NCBI RefSeq assembly: GCF_015694465.1
Contig: NZ_JADQDO010000001.1
Span: 558,001-622,000 of the forward strand
DNA: 64,000 nt
From: Microvirga alba
GTDB lineage: Bacteria; Pseudomonadota; Alphaproteobacteria; Rhizobiales; Beijerinckiaceae
Reading direction: 5' to 3'
Within the stretch, counting starts at the first letter, position 1, and every line of letters begins with the position of its first letter. The notes under the pieces were generated by a model that worked only from the letters and a program-made list of their open reading frames with translations, ran no database searches and had not been told where the DNA came from. The translations under genes and the position numbers were made by a program. Shown one piece after another: positions 45,169-54,538 of the stretch.

Positions 45169-46338
45169 TTGCATCCTCCTCCCCGACAATCCGCCTCCGT
45201 GGGCGCCGTGCGCCGGGCCTTTGCGCCCTGGTCCGATCCGAACGCCAAGCCGCTGATCAGCTTCGAGAACATCACGAAGCGGTTCGGCGATGCTGTCGCT
45301 GTCGACAACCTGTCGCTGAACATCTTCGAGGGTGAGTTCTTCTGCCTGCTCGGCCCGTCGGGCTGTGGCAAGACCACCCTCATGCGGATGCTCGCCGGCT
45401 TCGAGCAGCCGACGGCGGGTCGCATCACGCTCGCAGGGCAGGATCTGGCCGGGGTGCCGCCTTACCGCCGGCCCGTGAACATGATGTTCCAGTCCTATGC
45501 GCTCTTTCCGCATATGAGCGTGGAGAAGAACATTGCCTTCGGCTTGAAGCAGGATGGCCTGCCGAAGGCGGAAATCACTTCCCGTGTCGAGGAAATGCTC
45601 CGCCTCGTGCAGTTGGAGCGGCTCGCCAAGCGCTATCCGAGCCAGTTGTCGGGCGGCCAGCGTCAGCGTGTGGCGCTCGCCCGCGCGCTCGCCAAGCGGC
45701 CGAAGCTGCTCCTTCTCGATGAGCCCCTCGGCGCGCTCGACAAAAAGCTGCGCGAGGCGACCCAGTTCGAGCTGATGGACATTCAGCATGAGCTCGGCAT
45801 GACGTTCGTGGTCGTCACGCACGATCAGGAAGAGGCCATGACCATGGCCGACCGCATCGCGGTCATGGATCAGGGGCACCTCGCTCAGGTCGCGACGCCG
45901 GGCGAGATCTACGAGCAGCCGAAGACCCGCTTCATCGCGGAATTCGTCGGCGATGTGAATATTCTGGAAGGCAATGTCATGGGCCAGGAGAACGGCCTCT
46001 GGCGCGTGCAAACCCCTTCCGCGGACGCTCCTCTCACGATCGACGATCCCGACGAGGTGTTGCATTCCGGTCAGGCCGTCGCCATTGCGGTGCGGCCGGA
46101 AAAGATGGTGATCCAGCGCGATCCTCCCGGACCTAATGCGCGCAACGTGCTCACCGGCGAAGTCTGGGACATCGGCTATCTCGGCGATTGGACCGTCTAT
46201 CGGGTCAAGCTCGCCTCGGGCGCGATCCTGCGCGTCACCCGCGCCAATGCCTCGCGCTTCGTCGAGAACCCCATCGATTGGGACGAGCAGGTCTATGTCA
46301 CCTTCGCGCCGAATGCGGCGGTGATCCTGGCGGAATAG
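45169..46338 (+). CDS. Polyamine-type ABC transporter ATPase (PotA/PotG-like)
   Basis: This protein of up to 389 residues powers a spermidine/putrescine-type importer. Walker A GPSGCGKTT, signature LSGGQRQRVALARAL, Walker B LLLLDEPLGALDKKLRE, and a C-terminal TOBE domain (about 300-389) identify the family. The start is unclear: TTG at 45169 or GTG at 45199; neither has a good ribosome site, and the conserved part begins near KPLISFENITKRFG. Two permease genes follow at 3 bases and with an overlap; no binding-protein gene is adjacent. Confidence 0.92.
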   Translation: MHPPPRQSASVGAVRRAFAPWSDPNAKPLISFENITKRFGDAVAVDNLSLNIFEGEFFCLLGPSGCGKTTLMRMLAGFEQPTAGRITLAGQDLAGVPPYRRPVNMMFQSYALFPHMSVEKNIAFGLKQDGLPKAEITSRVEEMLRLVQLERLAKRYPSQLSGGQRQRVALARALAKRPKLLLLDEPLGALDKKLREATQFELMDIQHELGMTFVVVTHDQEEAMTMADRIAVMDQGHLAQVATPGEIYEQPKTRFIAEFVGDVNILEGNVMGQENGLWRVQTPSADAPLTIDDPDEVLHSGQAVAIAVRPEKMVIQRDPPGPNARNVLTGEVWDIGYLGDWTVYRVKLASGAILRVTRANASRFVENPIDWDEQVYVTFAPNAAVILAE

Positions 46339-46341
46339 GAA

Positions 46342-47247
46342 ATGGCCGAGCGCTCCCTCACGCGAAAGCTGACCGCTTCCCTGGTGCCTGCCTTGCCTTA
46401 TCTCTGGCTCGGCGTGTTCTTCCTCGTGCCGTTCCTGATCGTCCTGAAGATCAGCCTGTCGGACCCGGCCGTCGCCCAGCCGCCCTACAAGCCGGTTTTC
46501 GATTGGAGCGACATTGCGGGCTTCTTCTCGCAGCTCGATCTGGATAATTTCGAGACGCTCGTCGGGGACGACCTCTATCTGAGTGCGACTCTGTCCTCCA
46601 TCCGGATCGCGACGATCTCGACTATATTGCTGCTGCTCGTCGGCTTTCCCGTCGCCTATGCCATGGCGCGTGCGCCGGAGCGGCATCGTCCCCTGCTCGT
46701 GGCCCTCGTCATTCTACCGTTCTGGACGAGTTTCCTGATCCGCATCTATGCTTGGATCGCCATTCTGAAACCCGAAGGGCTGCTCAATCAGGGCCTGATG
46801 GCGCTAGGTGCCATCTCCGAGCCGCTCACCATCCTGAATACGGAGTGGGCGGTCTATATCGGCATCGTCTACGCCTACCTGCCATTCATGGTGCTGCCGC
46901 TCTATGCGGCTCTTGAGAAAATGGACGACACCTTGCTCGAAGCGGCGCTCGATCTCGGCTCGCCGCCGTGGCGGTCGTTCTGGACCATCACGGTGCCGCT
47001 CGCCATGCCCGGCATCATCGCGGGCTCGCTTCTCTGCTTCATTCCGGCGGTGGGCGAGTTCGTCATCCCGGATCTGCTCGGTGGGTCGGAAACCCTGATG
47101 ATCGGCCGTCAGCTCTGGAGCGAGTTCTTCTCAAACCGCGATTGGCCGCTGGCATCTGCCGTCGCCATCCTGCTTCTCATCATTCTGGTCGTGCCCATCG
47201 TGATCTATCGCGACGTCGAGGCGCGGCGGCTGGAGACGGAGTCATGA
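46342..47247 (+). CDS. Polyamine-type ABC transporter permease (PotB/PotH-like)
   Basis: This 301-residue inner-membrane protein has about six helices and the permease loop DTLLEAALDLGSPPWRSFWTITVPLAMPG, which contacts the ATPase. The PFWTSFLIRIYAWIAIL segment is typical of PotB/PotH. It starts 3 bases after the ATPase stop, and the next permease overlaps its end by four bases, so the three genes form an operon. Confidence 0.92.
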   Translation: MAERSLTRKLTASLVPALPYLWLGVFFLVPFLIVLKISLSDPAVAQPPYKPVFDWSDIAGFFSQLDLDNFETLVGDDLYLSATLSSIRIATISTILLLLVGFPVAYAMARAPERHRPLLVALVILPFWTSFLIRIYAWIAILKPEGLLNQGLMALGAISEPLTILNTEWAVYIGIVYAYLPFMVLPLYAALEKMDDTLLEAALDLGSPPWRSFWTITVPLAMPGIIAGSLLCFIPAVGEFVIPDLLGGSETLMIGRQLWSEFFSNRDWPLASAVAILLLIILVVPIVIYRDVEARRLETES

Positions 47248-48047
47248 CGCGCCGCTTGAGCCTCTTCAATCTCACGTCGCTGATTTTCGGCTTCGCGTTC
47301 CTCTACCTGCCGATCCTGCTGCTGGTCGTCTATTCGTTCAACGCTTCGCGGCTCGTGACCGTGTGGGGCGGCTTCTCGACCCAGTGGTACGGCGCGCTGT
47401 TCCGCAACGAGGCGCTCATGGAAGCCGCCTGGGTGACGCTGCGCATAGCGTTGCTCTCGGCTACCCTCGCGACGGTTCTCGGCACGCTCGCCGCCCTGGC
47501 GCTGACCCGTTACGGCCGGTTCTTCGGGCGTACGTTGTTTACCGGCATGGTCTATGCGCCGATGGTCATGCCGGAGGTCATCACCGGCCTGTCGCTGCTG
47601 TTGTTCTTCGTCGCCATCGGCCTTGATCGCGGCTTCTGGACCATCGCGCTCGCGCACACCACGCTCACCATGTGCTTCGTCACGGTGGTGGTGCAATCGC
47701 GTCTGATGACCTTCGATCGCTCGCTCGAAGAGGCGGCCATGGATCTGGGTGCGCCGCCGTTGCGCACGTTCTTTGCCGTGACGTTGCCGCTGATCGCGCC
47801 GTCCATCGTGGCCGGGTTCCTGCTCGCCTTTACCTTGTCTCTCGATGACCTCGTGATCGCGAGTTTCAATACGGGGCCGGGAGCGACGACCCTGCCGATC
47901 AAGATCTACAGCCAGGTGCGGTTGGGGCTGTCGCCGGAGGTCAACGCCGCGTCAGCGATTCTGATCGGGATCGTTACCCTGGGCGTGGTCGTCGCCACAT
48001 TGCTGACCAAGCGTTCCGCCGCGCGCGCGCGCCGGGACGGTCACTGA
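47244..48047 (+). CDS. Polyamine-type ABC transporter permease (PotC/PotI-like)
   Basis: This 267-residue partner permease has the loop SLEEAAMDLGAPPLRTFFAVTLPLIAPS and the LDDLVIASFNTGPGATTLPIKIYSQVR segment characteristic of PotC/PotI. Its ATG overlaps the previous gene (ATGA). Its last seven bases overlap the end of the convergent AsmA-like gene. The substrate is probably putrescine, spermidine or a related amine, by family. Confidence 0.92.
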   Translation: MTRRLSLFNLTSLIFGFAFLYLPILLLVVYSFNASRLVTVWGGFSTQWYGALFRNEALMEAAWVTLRIALLSATLATVLGTLAALALTRYGRFFGRTLFTGMVYAPMVMPEVITGLSLLLFFVAIGLDRGFWTIALAHTTLTMCFVTVVVQSRLMTFDRSLEEAAMDLGAPPLRTFFAVTLPLIAPSIVAGFLLAFTLSLDDLVIASFNTGPGATTLPIKIYSQVRLGLSPEVNAASAILIGIVTLGVVVATLLTKRSAARARRDGH

Positions 48048-49852
48048 GCGATCGCGAGCGGAAGCGGAGCGCTTTGAGGCAGGCCCTCGGGGCCGAAAAG
48101 GGGCTTGGCGGCTCCCGATCGTTGGATGAGCGAACGGGCATCGGGCGTCACGATAACGTTGTCCCAGCCTCCGCCGACCTCGAACACGATGGCCGGGGCA
48201 GGGGCCGGAACCGTCGTGACCGGGGATACATCCGCCTTGAGTTTCAAGCTCCGGTCCACCAGCGAAATCTGGCCACTCAGGTTGGTCACGAGCGTCGGTG
48301 ATTGGATGCGGCTTTCCGCTACTTCGCCGATACCGTCCTTCAGATTGAGCAGCATCTGCGCCTGATCGAACGGCGTGCGGCCGCCCTTCCAGTTCAGGGA
48401 GGCGAGAAGCGGACGCTTTTCGACCCGGCGAAGCGCATCATTGAGGGCAAGGCCGACCAATTCGCCCTCCTTGACGGTGACGGACGTGCGGCCATGCGCC
48501 TGACGGATCACTTCGACCGGGCTGTCACCCGCGCCCTCGAACAGGAACTGCCCTTGCGCGCGCCCGGTCAGCCAGCGCGGTTCGCCCATCGCCGCAAGGA
48601 AGGTTGCCACATCGACCGCGTCGAAAGTGCCCTGGCTCTTGAACTCGGTCGCGCCGTTGGCGGAGGCGAGGGACAGGCGGCCTTTCAGCATACCATCGTG
48701 AAAGCTTGCCCGCCCAATCGAGGCCTCGATCCGGCCAGGCCTGACGAGGACGCTTGCCGCCATGTCGTCGAGGCGCATGAGGCCAAGCTGGGCGGTTGTG
48801 GCTGAGAGGCGCAGGTCGAGGTCGTTTCCGGTCGTATGCGAGAGGTCGATGGCCTCCTCGCTCCAGGTGCCGGACGCGGTTCGAGTCTGCGTCAGGGGCC
48901 GGAAAAAGTCCGAAAGATTCAGGCTGCCGGCCGCTAGTGTCCCACTGATGACCGGGCGCTCGGCATCGAAGCGCACCGCCAGGGTTCCTTCGAGTTTGTC
49001 TGTTCCGAGGGTGAGCGCCACCGAGGGCCAGGACAGGCGGCGGCGGTTCAACGACGCGTCGCCTTCGATGGTCAAAGCCTGCATGAGCGAGCCGAAAGGC
49101 AGTTCCACCCGGCTCCAGCGCGCGAAATCTCGAACCGAGGTCGCCTCGATCAGGCTCTCACCCGTGATGCGGGGATCCTCGCCCAATTGCGCCTCGCCGG
49201 TGACGGTCAGGCGGCCTGAGGGAGCCGATATCGTGAGTGAGATCGGGCTGATCTGGTCCGAAGCCAGCAGGGCGGGGTGGAGCGAAGCCTCAGCGACCGT
49301 GACGAGCTCGTTGCGCCAAAAAGCGGAGCCCGTGGCGTAGAGAGGCTTGTCGGAGCCCGCCCAATTGACGAGGACATTGAGCTTGTCGAGACTGGCCTCT
49401 TTCAAGTCCGTCCAGCGGAGGGAGGAGGACATCACGATCAGACGGCGGGCCTGACGGCCATGCGGACGATCCTCCAACAGGTCCGCCCAATCGAGCGAGC
49501 GCAGTGCTTGGTAGGACGCCGTGATCGCCGTGTCGCTGAGGGCGATTTCCGAGATCTCAACGCGCCCGAAAATCAGAGGAAGAATGCGCAGCTCTCCCCG
49601 CAGCGTACCGCCCTCGACCAAGACGGCCTGATTGGGGGCCGCGAGCTTCACGTCCTCGAATTTGACGCGGGGGGTCGGCAAAACCGCGAAGGTGCTCCGG
49701 CCCGCGACATGGAAATCGAACCCGTATCGAACCCGCAGATGTTCGCCTACCGCGCTCGAAAGCCCCGCTCCCGACAGCGTCCAGGGGGCGGCGGCCGCAC
49801 CGAGGATGGCGAGCGAGATCAACGCGATGAGAAGAACGGCGCGGCGAGACAT
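48041..49852 (-). CDS. AsmA-family envelope protein
   Basis: This 603-residue protein has an N-terminal membrane helix (VLLIALISLAILGAAAA), the AsmA N-terminal pattern FAVLPTPRVKFEDVKLAAP, and the long beta-rich repeat region ending in an AsmA C-terminal block (SLNWKGGRTPFDQAQMLLNLKDG in outline). AsmA-like proteins span the periplasm and are linked to phospholipid transport to the outer membrane. The ATG at 49852 is chosen because it gives the membrane anchor directly; the frame is open another 33 codons. The C-terminus overlaps the convergent permease gene by seven bases. Confidence 0.85.
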   Translation of the reverse strand: MSRRAVLLIALISLAILGAAAAPWTLSGAGLSSAVGEHLRVRYGFDFHVAGRSTFAVLPTPRVKFEDVKLAAPNQAVLVEGGTLRGELRILPLIFGRVEISEIALSDTAITASYQALRSLDWADLLEDRPHGRQARRLIVMSSSLRWTDLKEASLDKLNVLVNWAGSDKPLYATGSAFWRNELVTVAEASLHPALLASDQISPISLTISAPSGRLTVTGEAQLGEDPRITGESLIEATSVRDFARWSRVELPFGSLMQALTIEGDASLNRRRLSWPSVALTLGTDKLEGTLAVRFDAERPVISGTLAAGSLNLSDFFRPLTQTRTASGTWSEEAIDLSHTTGNDLDLRLSATTAQLGLMRLDDMAASVLVRPGRIEASIGRASFHDGMLKGRLSLASANGATEFKSQGTFDAVDVATFLAAMGEPRWLTGRAQGQFLFEGAGDSPVEVIRQAHGRTSVTVKEGELVGLALNDALRRVEKRPLLASLNWKGGRTPFDQAQMLLNLKDGIGEVAESRIQSPTLVTNLSGQISLVDRSLKLKADVSPVTTVPAPAPAIVFEVGGGWDNVIVTPDARSLIQRSGAAKPLFGPEGLPQSAPLPLAIAQ

Positions 49853-50060
49853 GAGCTGATATTGTAACCTTGTGTCCCGCAGCGCGCGCGGTGGTGGAGG
49901 GGGCTGCCCGGACGATGCTTGGGCGGAGAACAAGCCTCCTCTTATATCCATACGAAGGGATTGTCTAAATTGAGGCTAAGCTGCAGGGTGCCGGGCGGCC
50001 GCACCATGCAACTCTGTAAATGGTGCGATGGTCGATTGAACTGGCCGAGAGAGGGGTTGA

Positions 50061-50795
50061 ATGGACAAGGTTTTTAGCGATGCGCGCTCGGCTTTAGCCG
50101 GGCTCGTGAAGGATGGCATGACCATCATGGCCGGCGGATTCGGCCTGTGCGGCATTCCGGAGACCCTGATCGAGGCGATCCGTGATTCGGGGGCGAAGGA
50201 CCTGACCTTCATTTCCAACAATGCCGGTGTGGACGGTGTCGGCCTCGGCCGCCTGTTGGAGACCCGCCAGATCCGCAAGATGATTTCGTCCTATGTGGGC
50301 GAGAACAAGCTTTTTGCGCAGCAATACCTTTCCGGCGAATTGGAGCTGGAATTCAATCCGCAAGGCACGCTGGCCGAGCGCATCCGGGCCGGCGGTGCAG
50401 GCATTCCGGCCTTCTTCACCAAGACGGGCGTCGGCACTCTCATCGCCGAAGGCAAGGAAGTGCGCGAGTTCGACGGCGAGAAATACGTCATGGAGCGGGG
50501 CCTCTTCGCCGACATCTCCGTGGTGCACGCCTACAAGGGCGATACCGAGGGCAACCTCGTCTACCGCAAGACCGCCCGCAACTTTAACCCGATGATGGCC
50601 ACCGCCGCGAAGATCACCATCGCCGAGATCGAGCATCTGGTTCCGGCGGGTGACATCGACCCGGATCAAATCCACACGCCGGGCATTTTCGTGAAGCGCC
50701 TCGTGCATGTGGCGAACCCGATCAAGCGCATCGAGCAACGCACGACCCGCAAGCGCGAAACCGTGGCGTCCGCTGGCGCAGGCGAGGAGATCTGA
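50061..50795 (+). CDS. scoA: 3-oxoacid CoA-transferase subunit A
   Basis: This 244-residue subunit of a class I CoA-transferase works with the next gene product to move CoA from succinyl-CoA to acetoacetate. [18 protein letters not shown] and [12 protein letters not shown] near the N-terminus are the family's CoA-binding segments. GAGAGAGG-like purines precede the ATG, and subunit B starts 1 base after the stop. Acetoacetate is the likeliest substrate by family; other 3-oxoacids such as 3-oxoadipate are possible. Confidence 0.92.
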   Translation: MDKVFSDARSALAGLVKDGMTIMAGGFGLCGIPETLIEAIRDSGAKDLTFISNNAGVDGVGLGRLLETRQIRKMISSYVGENKLFAQQYLSGELELEFNPQGTLAERIRAGGAGIPAFFTKTGVGTLIAEGKEVREFDGEKYVMERGLFADISVVHAYKGDTEGNLVYRKTARNFNPMMATAAKITIAEIEHLVPAGDIDPDQIHTPGIFVKRLVHVANPIKRIEQRTTRKRETVASAGAGEEI

Positions 50796-50796
50796 G

Positions 50797-51462
50797 ATGG
50801 CTTGGACCCGTGAACAAATGGCCGCGCGCGCTGCCAAGGAGTTGCGCGACGGCTTTTATGTGAATCTCGGCATCGGAATTCCGACGCTCGTCTCGAACTT
50901 CATCCCGGCCGGTATGCGCGTACAGCTCCAGTCGGAGAACGGCATGCTCGGCATGGGACCGTTCCCGTTCGAGGGCGAGGAGGACCCCGACCTCATCAAT
51001 GCCGGCAAGCAGACGATCACCGAGCTGCCGACGACGAGCTATTTCTCCAGTGCGGATTCCTTCGGCATGATCCGCGGCGGCCATATCGATCTGTCGATCC
51101 TGGGGGCCATGCAGGTGGCCCAGAACGGCGATCTCGCCAACTGGATGATCCCCGGCAAGATGGTGAAGGGCATGGGCGGCGCCATGGACCTGGTGGCCGG
51201 CGTCAAGCGCGTCGTCGTGGTCATGGAGCACACCGCGAAGGACGACCCGAAGCTTCTGAAGGCGTGCAATCTGCCGCTGACGGGCCAGGGCGTGGTCGAC
51301 CTGGTGATTACCGATCTCGGCGTCTTCACCATCGACAAGAAGGGCGGCACCGGCATGACCCTGATTGAACTGGCGGACGGCGTCACGGCCGAGGAGATCA
51401 AGGCCAAGACGGACGCCGATTTCAAGGTTGCTTTGGGCTCAAAGCAGTCCAACGCCGCGTAG
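50797..51462 (+). CDS. scoB: 3-oxoacid CoA-transferase subunit B
   Basis: This 221-residue subunit carries the catalytic Glu47 in QSENGMLG, which forms the glutamyl-CoA intermediate. [16 protein letters not shown] and the C-terminal [14 protein letters not shown] are typical of ScoB. With ScoA it interconverts acetoacetate and acetoacetyl-CoA, feeding ketone or polyhydroxybutyrate carbon into the TCA cycle. GAGGAGA in the end of scoA is its ribosome site. A palindromic element follows the stop by about 30 bases. Confidence 0.93.
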   Translation: MAWTREQMAARAAKELRDGFYVNLGIGIPTLVSNFIPAGMRVQLQSENGMLGMGPFPFEGEEDPDLINAGKQTITELPTTSYFSSADSFGMIRGGHIDLSILGAMQVAQNGDLANWMIPGKMVKGMGGAMDLVAGVKRVVVVMEHTAKDDPKLLKACNLPLTGQGVVDLVITDLGVFTIDKKGGTGMTLIELADGVTAEEIKAKTDADFKVALGSKQSNAA

Positions 51463-51490
51463 CCGATGGCGGACACGCCTTCTCTTAGTC

Positions 51491-51513
51491 ATGGCCGGGC
51501 TTGTCCCGGCCAT
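51491..51513. repeat. Intergenic palindromic repeat, copy C
   Basis: Perfect 9-bp arms (ATGGCCGGG, CTTGT, CCCGGCCAT), the commonest form of this Hyphomicrobiales-type element. It lies between the convergent scoB and iron-permease genes and could serve as a transcription end for either. Confidence 0.7.
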
Positions 51514-51566
51514 TTCGATTTGTGAGGCATCGCGTTTCGGATCGGGTCTCCGGGCAAACCCAATGG

Positions 51567-53282
51567 TCAGGCGGCGGCTGACTCAGCCTTTTCCGCCTTC
51601 GGGCGCGCCTCGGCGCTTCGTACCAGCTGGATCACCGGCAACAGCCCGACCAGCACGATGACGAGGGCGGCGAGCGAGCCATCCTCGAAGGCGCCGCGCG
51701 AGGCGTGGCCATAGACGAGCGTCGCGAGCGTCTCCGTATTGAGCGGGCGCAGCAGCAGCGTCGCCGACAATTCCTTGATGCAATCCACGAAGACCAGGAG
51801 CGCCGCGCTGGCGAGCGCCGGGCGCAAAAGCGGGATCTGGATTTTCAGGACCAGTTCGCGGGGGCGCGCGCCGAGAATGCGGCCCGCGTCCTCCAGCCCT
51901 GGGGATACCCGGTCGAGACCAGCGGAAAGAGACCCCGTCGCGATCGGCAGGAAGCGGATCACATAGGCGATGACGATGCCTGCCGCCGAACCCATCAGGA
52001 TCAGCCCGAGACGTTCTCCGGTAAGCGCCCGCCACACCGAGCCAAGGCCGTTATCGACGGCGACGAGCGGGGTGAGCAATCCGATGGCGAGCACGGTGCC
52101 GGGGACCGCATAACCGATGCCGGAGACGGCGAGCGCCGTGCGGGTGAGGCGCGTCCGGGCGAGGCGGGAGGCCGTGACCACGACGATGCCGAGCGCCAGA
52201 GCGGCGAGGGTCGCCATGCTGGACAGGCCGATGGTGGTCATCAGGTGAGTCAGGAAGGCCGCGTCGAGTTGCTCCAACAGGCCGCCGCGCGCGACCTCGC
52301 GGATCAGGAAACCGGTGGGCAGGATAAAGCCCATGAAGACCGGCAGGGCGCACAATGCGGCGGCGAGCCAGCCGCTTGCGGTCGAGAGCCGCACGGGCTG
52401 GGTGGTGCGTGGCCGCCGGGTCGAGAGGGTGTAACGCCGATCGCGCCTTCCGCGCCGCTCGACCATGATGAGCAGGATGACGATGGCCAGCATGACGCAG
52501 GCGATCTGCGCCGCGCCCGCGAGGCTGCCGCGATTGAGCCAGGTGTTGAAGACGGAAACGGTGAGGGTGCGCACGCCGAGATATTCGCTCGCGCCGATGT
52601 CGTTCATGGCCTCGAGAAGCGCGAGCGACAGGCCGACGGCGAGCGCCGGTCGGGCGAGCGGAATGGCGATGACCCGAAACAGCTTGAAGCGGCTCGCGCC
52701 CAGCGTCCGGGCGACCTCGATCATGCTGGCGCTCTGGGTCAGGAACATCGCCCGCGAGGCGATGTAGACATAAGGGTAGAGCACCGCCGACATCACGAAG
52801 ATGCAGCCGTAGACCGAGCGGATTTCGGGAAACCAGTAATCGGCGCGGGAGCTCCAGCCCATGAGCCCGCGCAAGCCCATCTGAACCGGCCCCGCCGCAT
52901 CGAAGATTTCGACGTAGATGTAGGCCGTGATGTAGGTCGGAACCGCGAGCGGAAGGGGCAGGAGCCACGCTAGAATATCGCGCCCCGGAAAGCGGTGCGC
53001 GGTGACGAGCCAGGCTGCGCCGATGCCGATGGATCCGGCGAGGATCGCGACCCCGGCGAGCAGCATGCCCGTGTCGAGAAGCGCCGCCGGCAGCACGTCG
53101 ACGATGAGTTGCGCCCAAAGGGTCGCTTCACCTTGGGCGGCGATGTGCAACAGGCTGACGAGCGGCGCGAGCACGAGAGCCGCGACCCCGATCACCACCG
53201 CGACAGACCAAAGCGGCGCGCCGTTGAAGGCACGCCGCAGAGCCGTTGCGGAGAAGCGGTGTGATAGCGCGATGCTGCTCAT
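51567..53282 (-). CDS. Ferric-iron ABC transporter permease (FbpB/SfuB-like)
   Basis: This 571-residue protein has two tandem six-helix permease halves. The ATPase-contact loops are EVARTLGASRFKLFRVIAIPLARPA in the first half and LEDAGRILGARPRELVLKIQIPLLRPA in the second, the standard FbpB layout. It moves Fe3+ delivered by the periplasmic binding protein encoded just upstream. A stable hairpin lies between the two genes. No matching ATPase (FbpC) is found downstream; the next genes are on the other strand. Confidence 0.92.
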   Translation of the reverse strand: MSSIALSHRFSATALRRAFNGAPLWSVAVVIGVAALVLAPLVSLLHIAAQGEATLWAQLIVDVLPAALLDTGMLLAGVAILAGSIGIGAAWLVTAHRFPGRDILAWLLPLPLAVPTYITAYIYVEIFDAAGPVQMGLRGLMGWSSRADYWFPEIRSVYGCIFVMSAVLYPYVYIASRAMFLTQSASMIEVARTLGASRFKLFRVIAIPLARPALAVGLSLALLEAMNDIGASEYLGVRTLTVSVFNTWLNRGSLAGAAQIACVMLAIVILLIMVERRGRRDRRYTLSTRRPRTTQPVRLSTASGWLAAALCALPVFMGFILPTGFLIREVARGGLLEQLDAAFLTHLMTTIGLSSMATLAALALGIVVVTASRLARTRLTRTALAVSGIGYAVPGTVLAIGLLTPLVAVDNGLGSVWRALTGERLGLILMGSAAGIVIAYVIRFLPIATGSLSAGLDRVSPGLEDAGRILGARPRELVLKIQIPLLRPALASAALLVFVDCIKELSATLLLRPLNTETLATLVYGHASRGAFEDGSLAALVIVLVGLLPVIQLVRSAEARPKAEKAESAAA

Positions 53283-53300
53283 AAAAGACCGGCGAGAGCC

Positions 53301-53340
53301 AAAAATGATGCGCTCCCGGGCCGGGGCGGCCGGGAGCGCA
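53301..53340 (-). terminator. Hairpin attenuator between iron-binding protein and permease genes
   Basis: An 11-bp stem (TGCGCTCCCGG with its complement) and a short loop, followed on the minus strand by TCATTTTT. It lies 7 bases after the binding-protein stop, so it may make that protein more abundant than the permease. Confidence 0.7.
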
Positions 53341-53347
53341 GAAGGCC

Positions 53348-54385
53348 TTAGCGGTCGAAGCCGACCTTGTCGACCAGGGCGCTGGCCTTGGCCCGGTTCT
53401 TGGCCACGTCCGAGAGGCTCATCGGATCGGCCTTGAGGTCGCCGAAGGACTTCACGAGCGGGTTGATCTCGATGCCGGCGCGGATCGGATATTCATAGTT
53501 GACGTCGGCGAAGACATGCTGCGCCTTCGGCGTGGCCATGAATTCCATGAGCTTGAGGGCGTTTTCGCGGTTCGGCGCGTTCTTGGTCATCACGATGCCC
53601 GACACGTTGATATGCGTGCCGCCGTTCTGGAAGGTCGGCAGGATCACGTGGATCGCCTCGGCCCACTTCTTCTGCTCCGGGTTGGTGCCCTCGGTCATGA
53701 GGCCGACATAGTAGGTGTTGCCGAGGCCGATGTCGCAGACTCCGGCCAGGATGTCCTTGGCCACGTCGCGGTCGCCGCCGGAGGGCTTCTTCGCGAGATT
53801 GGCCTTCACGCCCCTCAGCCACTCTTCCGTCTTGGCCTCGCCGTGCTTGACGATCATCGCAGAGGTGAGGGCCAGATTGTACTGGTGCTGGAACGAGCGG
53901 GTGCAGATCTTGCCCTTCCACTTGGGGTCGGCCAGGCCCTCATAGGTGAGGGCATTGTCCTTCACCCGGTCCTTCGAGGCGTAGATGGCGCGGGCGCGCA
54001 TGGACAGGCCGAACCAGCGGCCCTCCGGGTCGCGAGCGGAGGCGGGAATGGCGGAAACGAGGGCCTCCGAGCGGACGGGCTGCGTGATGCCGAGATCAAG
54101 CGCCTCCTGAAGCTTGCCGATATCGACGGTGATGAGCACGTCGGCGGGGCTGTTCTCGCCCTCGGCCTTGATGCGCTCGGCCAAGCCCTGCTCGGAGAAG
54201 ATGGCGTTGACCTTGATGCCGGTCGCCTTGGTGAACTCGTCGAGAGTTGCGGAATAGAGGCCGGGTTCGCGGTTCGTGTAGACGTTCACCACGCCCTGCG
54301 CGGAAGCGGAGACAGCCGAACCGGCGAGCGTTCCCAGGGCCGCGGCGCCAAAGAGCAATCCGCGTGCAAACTTGGCGTTCAACAT
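53348..54385 (-). CDS. Ferric-iron ABC transporter periplasmic binding protein (FbpA/FutA-like)
   Basis: This 345-residue protein binds Fe3+ in the periplasm. The signal peptide ends at SASAQ, followed by VVNVYTNREPGLYSATLDEF, the N-lobe start of the family. The adjacent tyrosines in LGNTYYVGLM are the usual iron ligands. GGAGG lies 8 bases before the ATG at 54385. The permease gene follows 65 bases downstream. Upstream is a short A/T-rich region with AGAATTCT palindromes, possibly an iron-responsive site. Confidence 0.93.
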   Translation of the reverse strand: MLNAKFARGLLFGAAALGTLAGSAVSASAQGVVNVYTNREPGLYSATLDEFTKATGIKVNAIFSEQGLAERIKAEGENSPADVLITVDIGKLQEALDLGITQPVRSEALVSAIPASARDPEGRWFGLSMRARAIYASKDRVKDNALTYEGLADPKWKGKICTRSFQHQYNLALTSAMIVKHGEAKTEEWLRGVKANLAKKPSGGDRDVAKDILAGVCDIGLGNTYYVGLMTEGTNPEQKKWAEAIHVILPTFQNGGTHINVSGIVMTKNAPNRENALKLMEFMATPKAQHVFADVNYEYPIRAGIEINPLVKSFGDLKADPMSLSDVAKNRAKASALVDKVGFDR

Positions 54386-54500
54386 GATGAAATCCTCCGC
54401 ACCATCAAAGCAGGCGCGACGTGGCGCCCCGATCTGGTTCGCAAGAACCATGTGCGAGGTCGACGGTCAACAAAAAAGTGAATTATTTCAAAGGTTTATA

Positions 54501-54538
54501 AGAATTCTAAACTGCGTGTTCCTTGTAGAAATTCTAAG
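54501..54538. promoter_or_regulatory. Candidate iron-responsive operator region (TTAGAATTC-type repeats)
   Basis: On the minus strand, CTTAGAATTTCTAC and GTTTAGAATTCTTATAAAC lie in an A/T-rich stretch about 120-150 bases before the iron-binding-protein start. They share TTAGAATT, loosely like the TTTAGAA...TTCTAAA pattern of Irr/Fur-family sites. The match is approximate and the assignment is an inference from the downstream gene. Confidence 0.35.
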
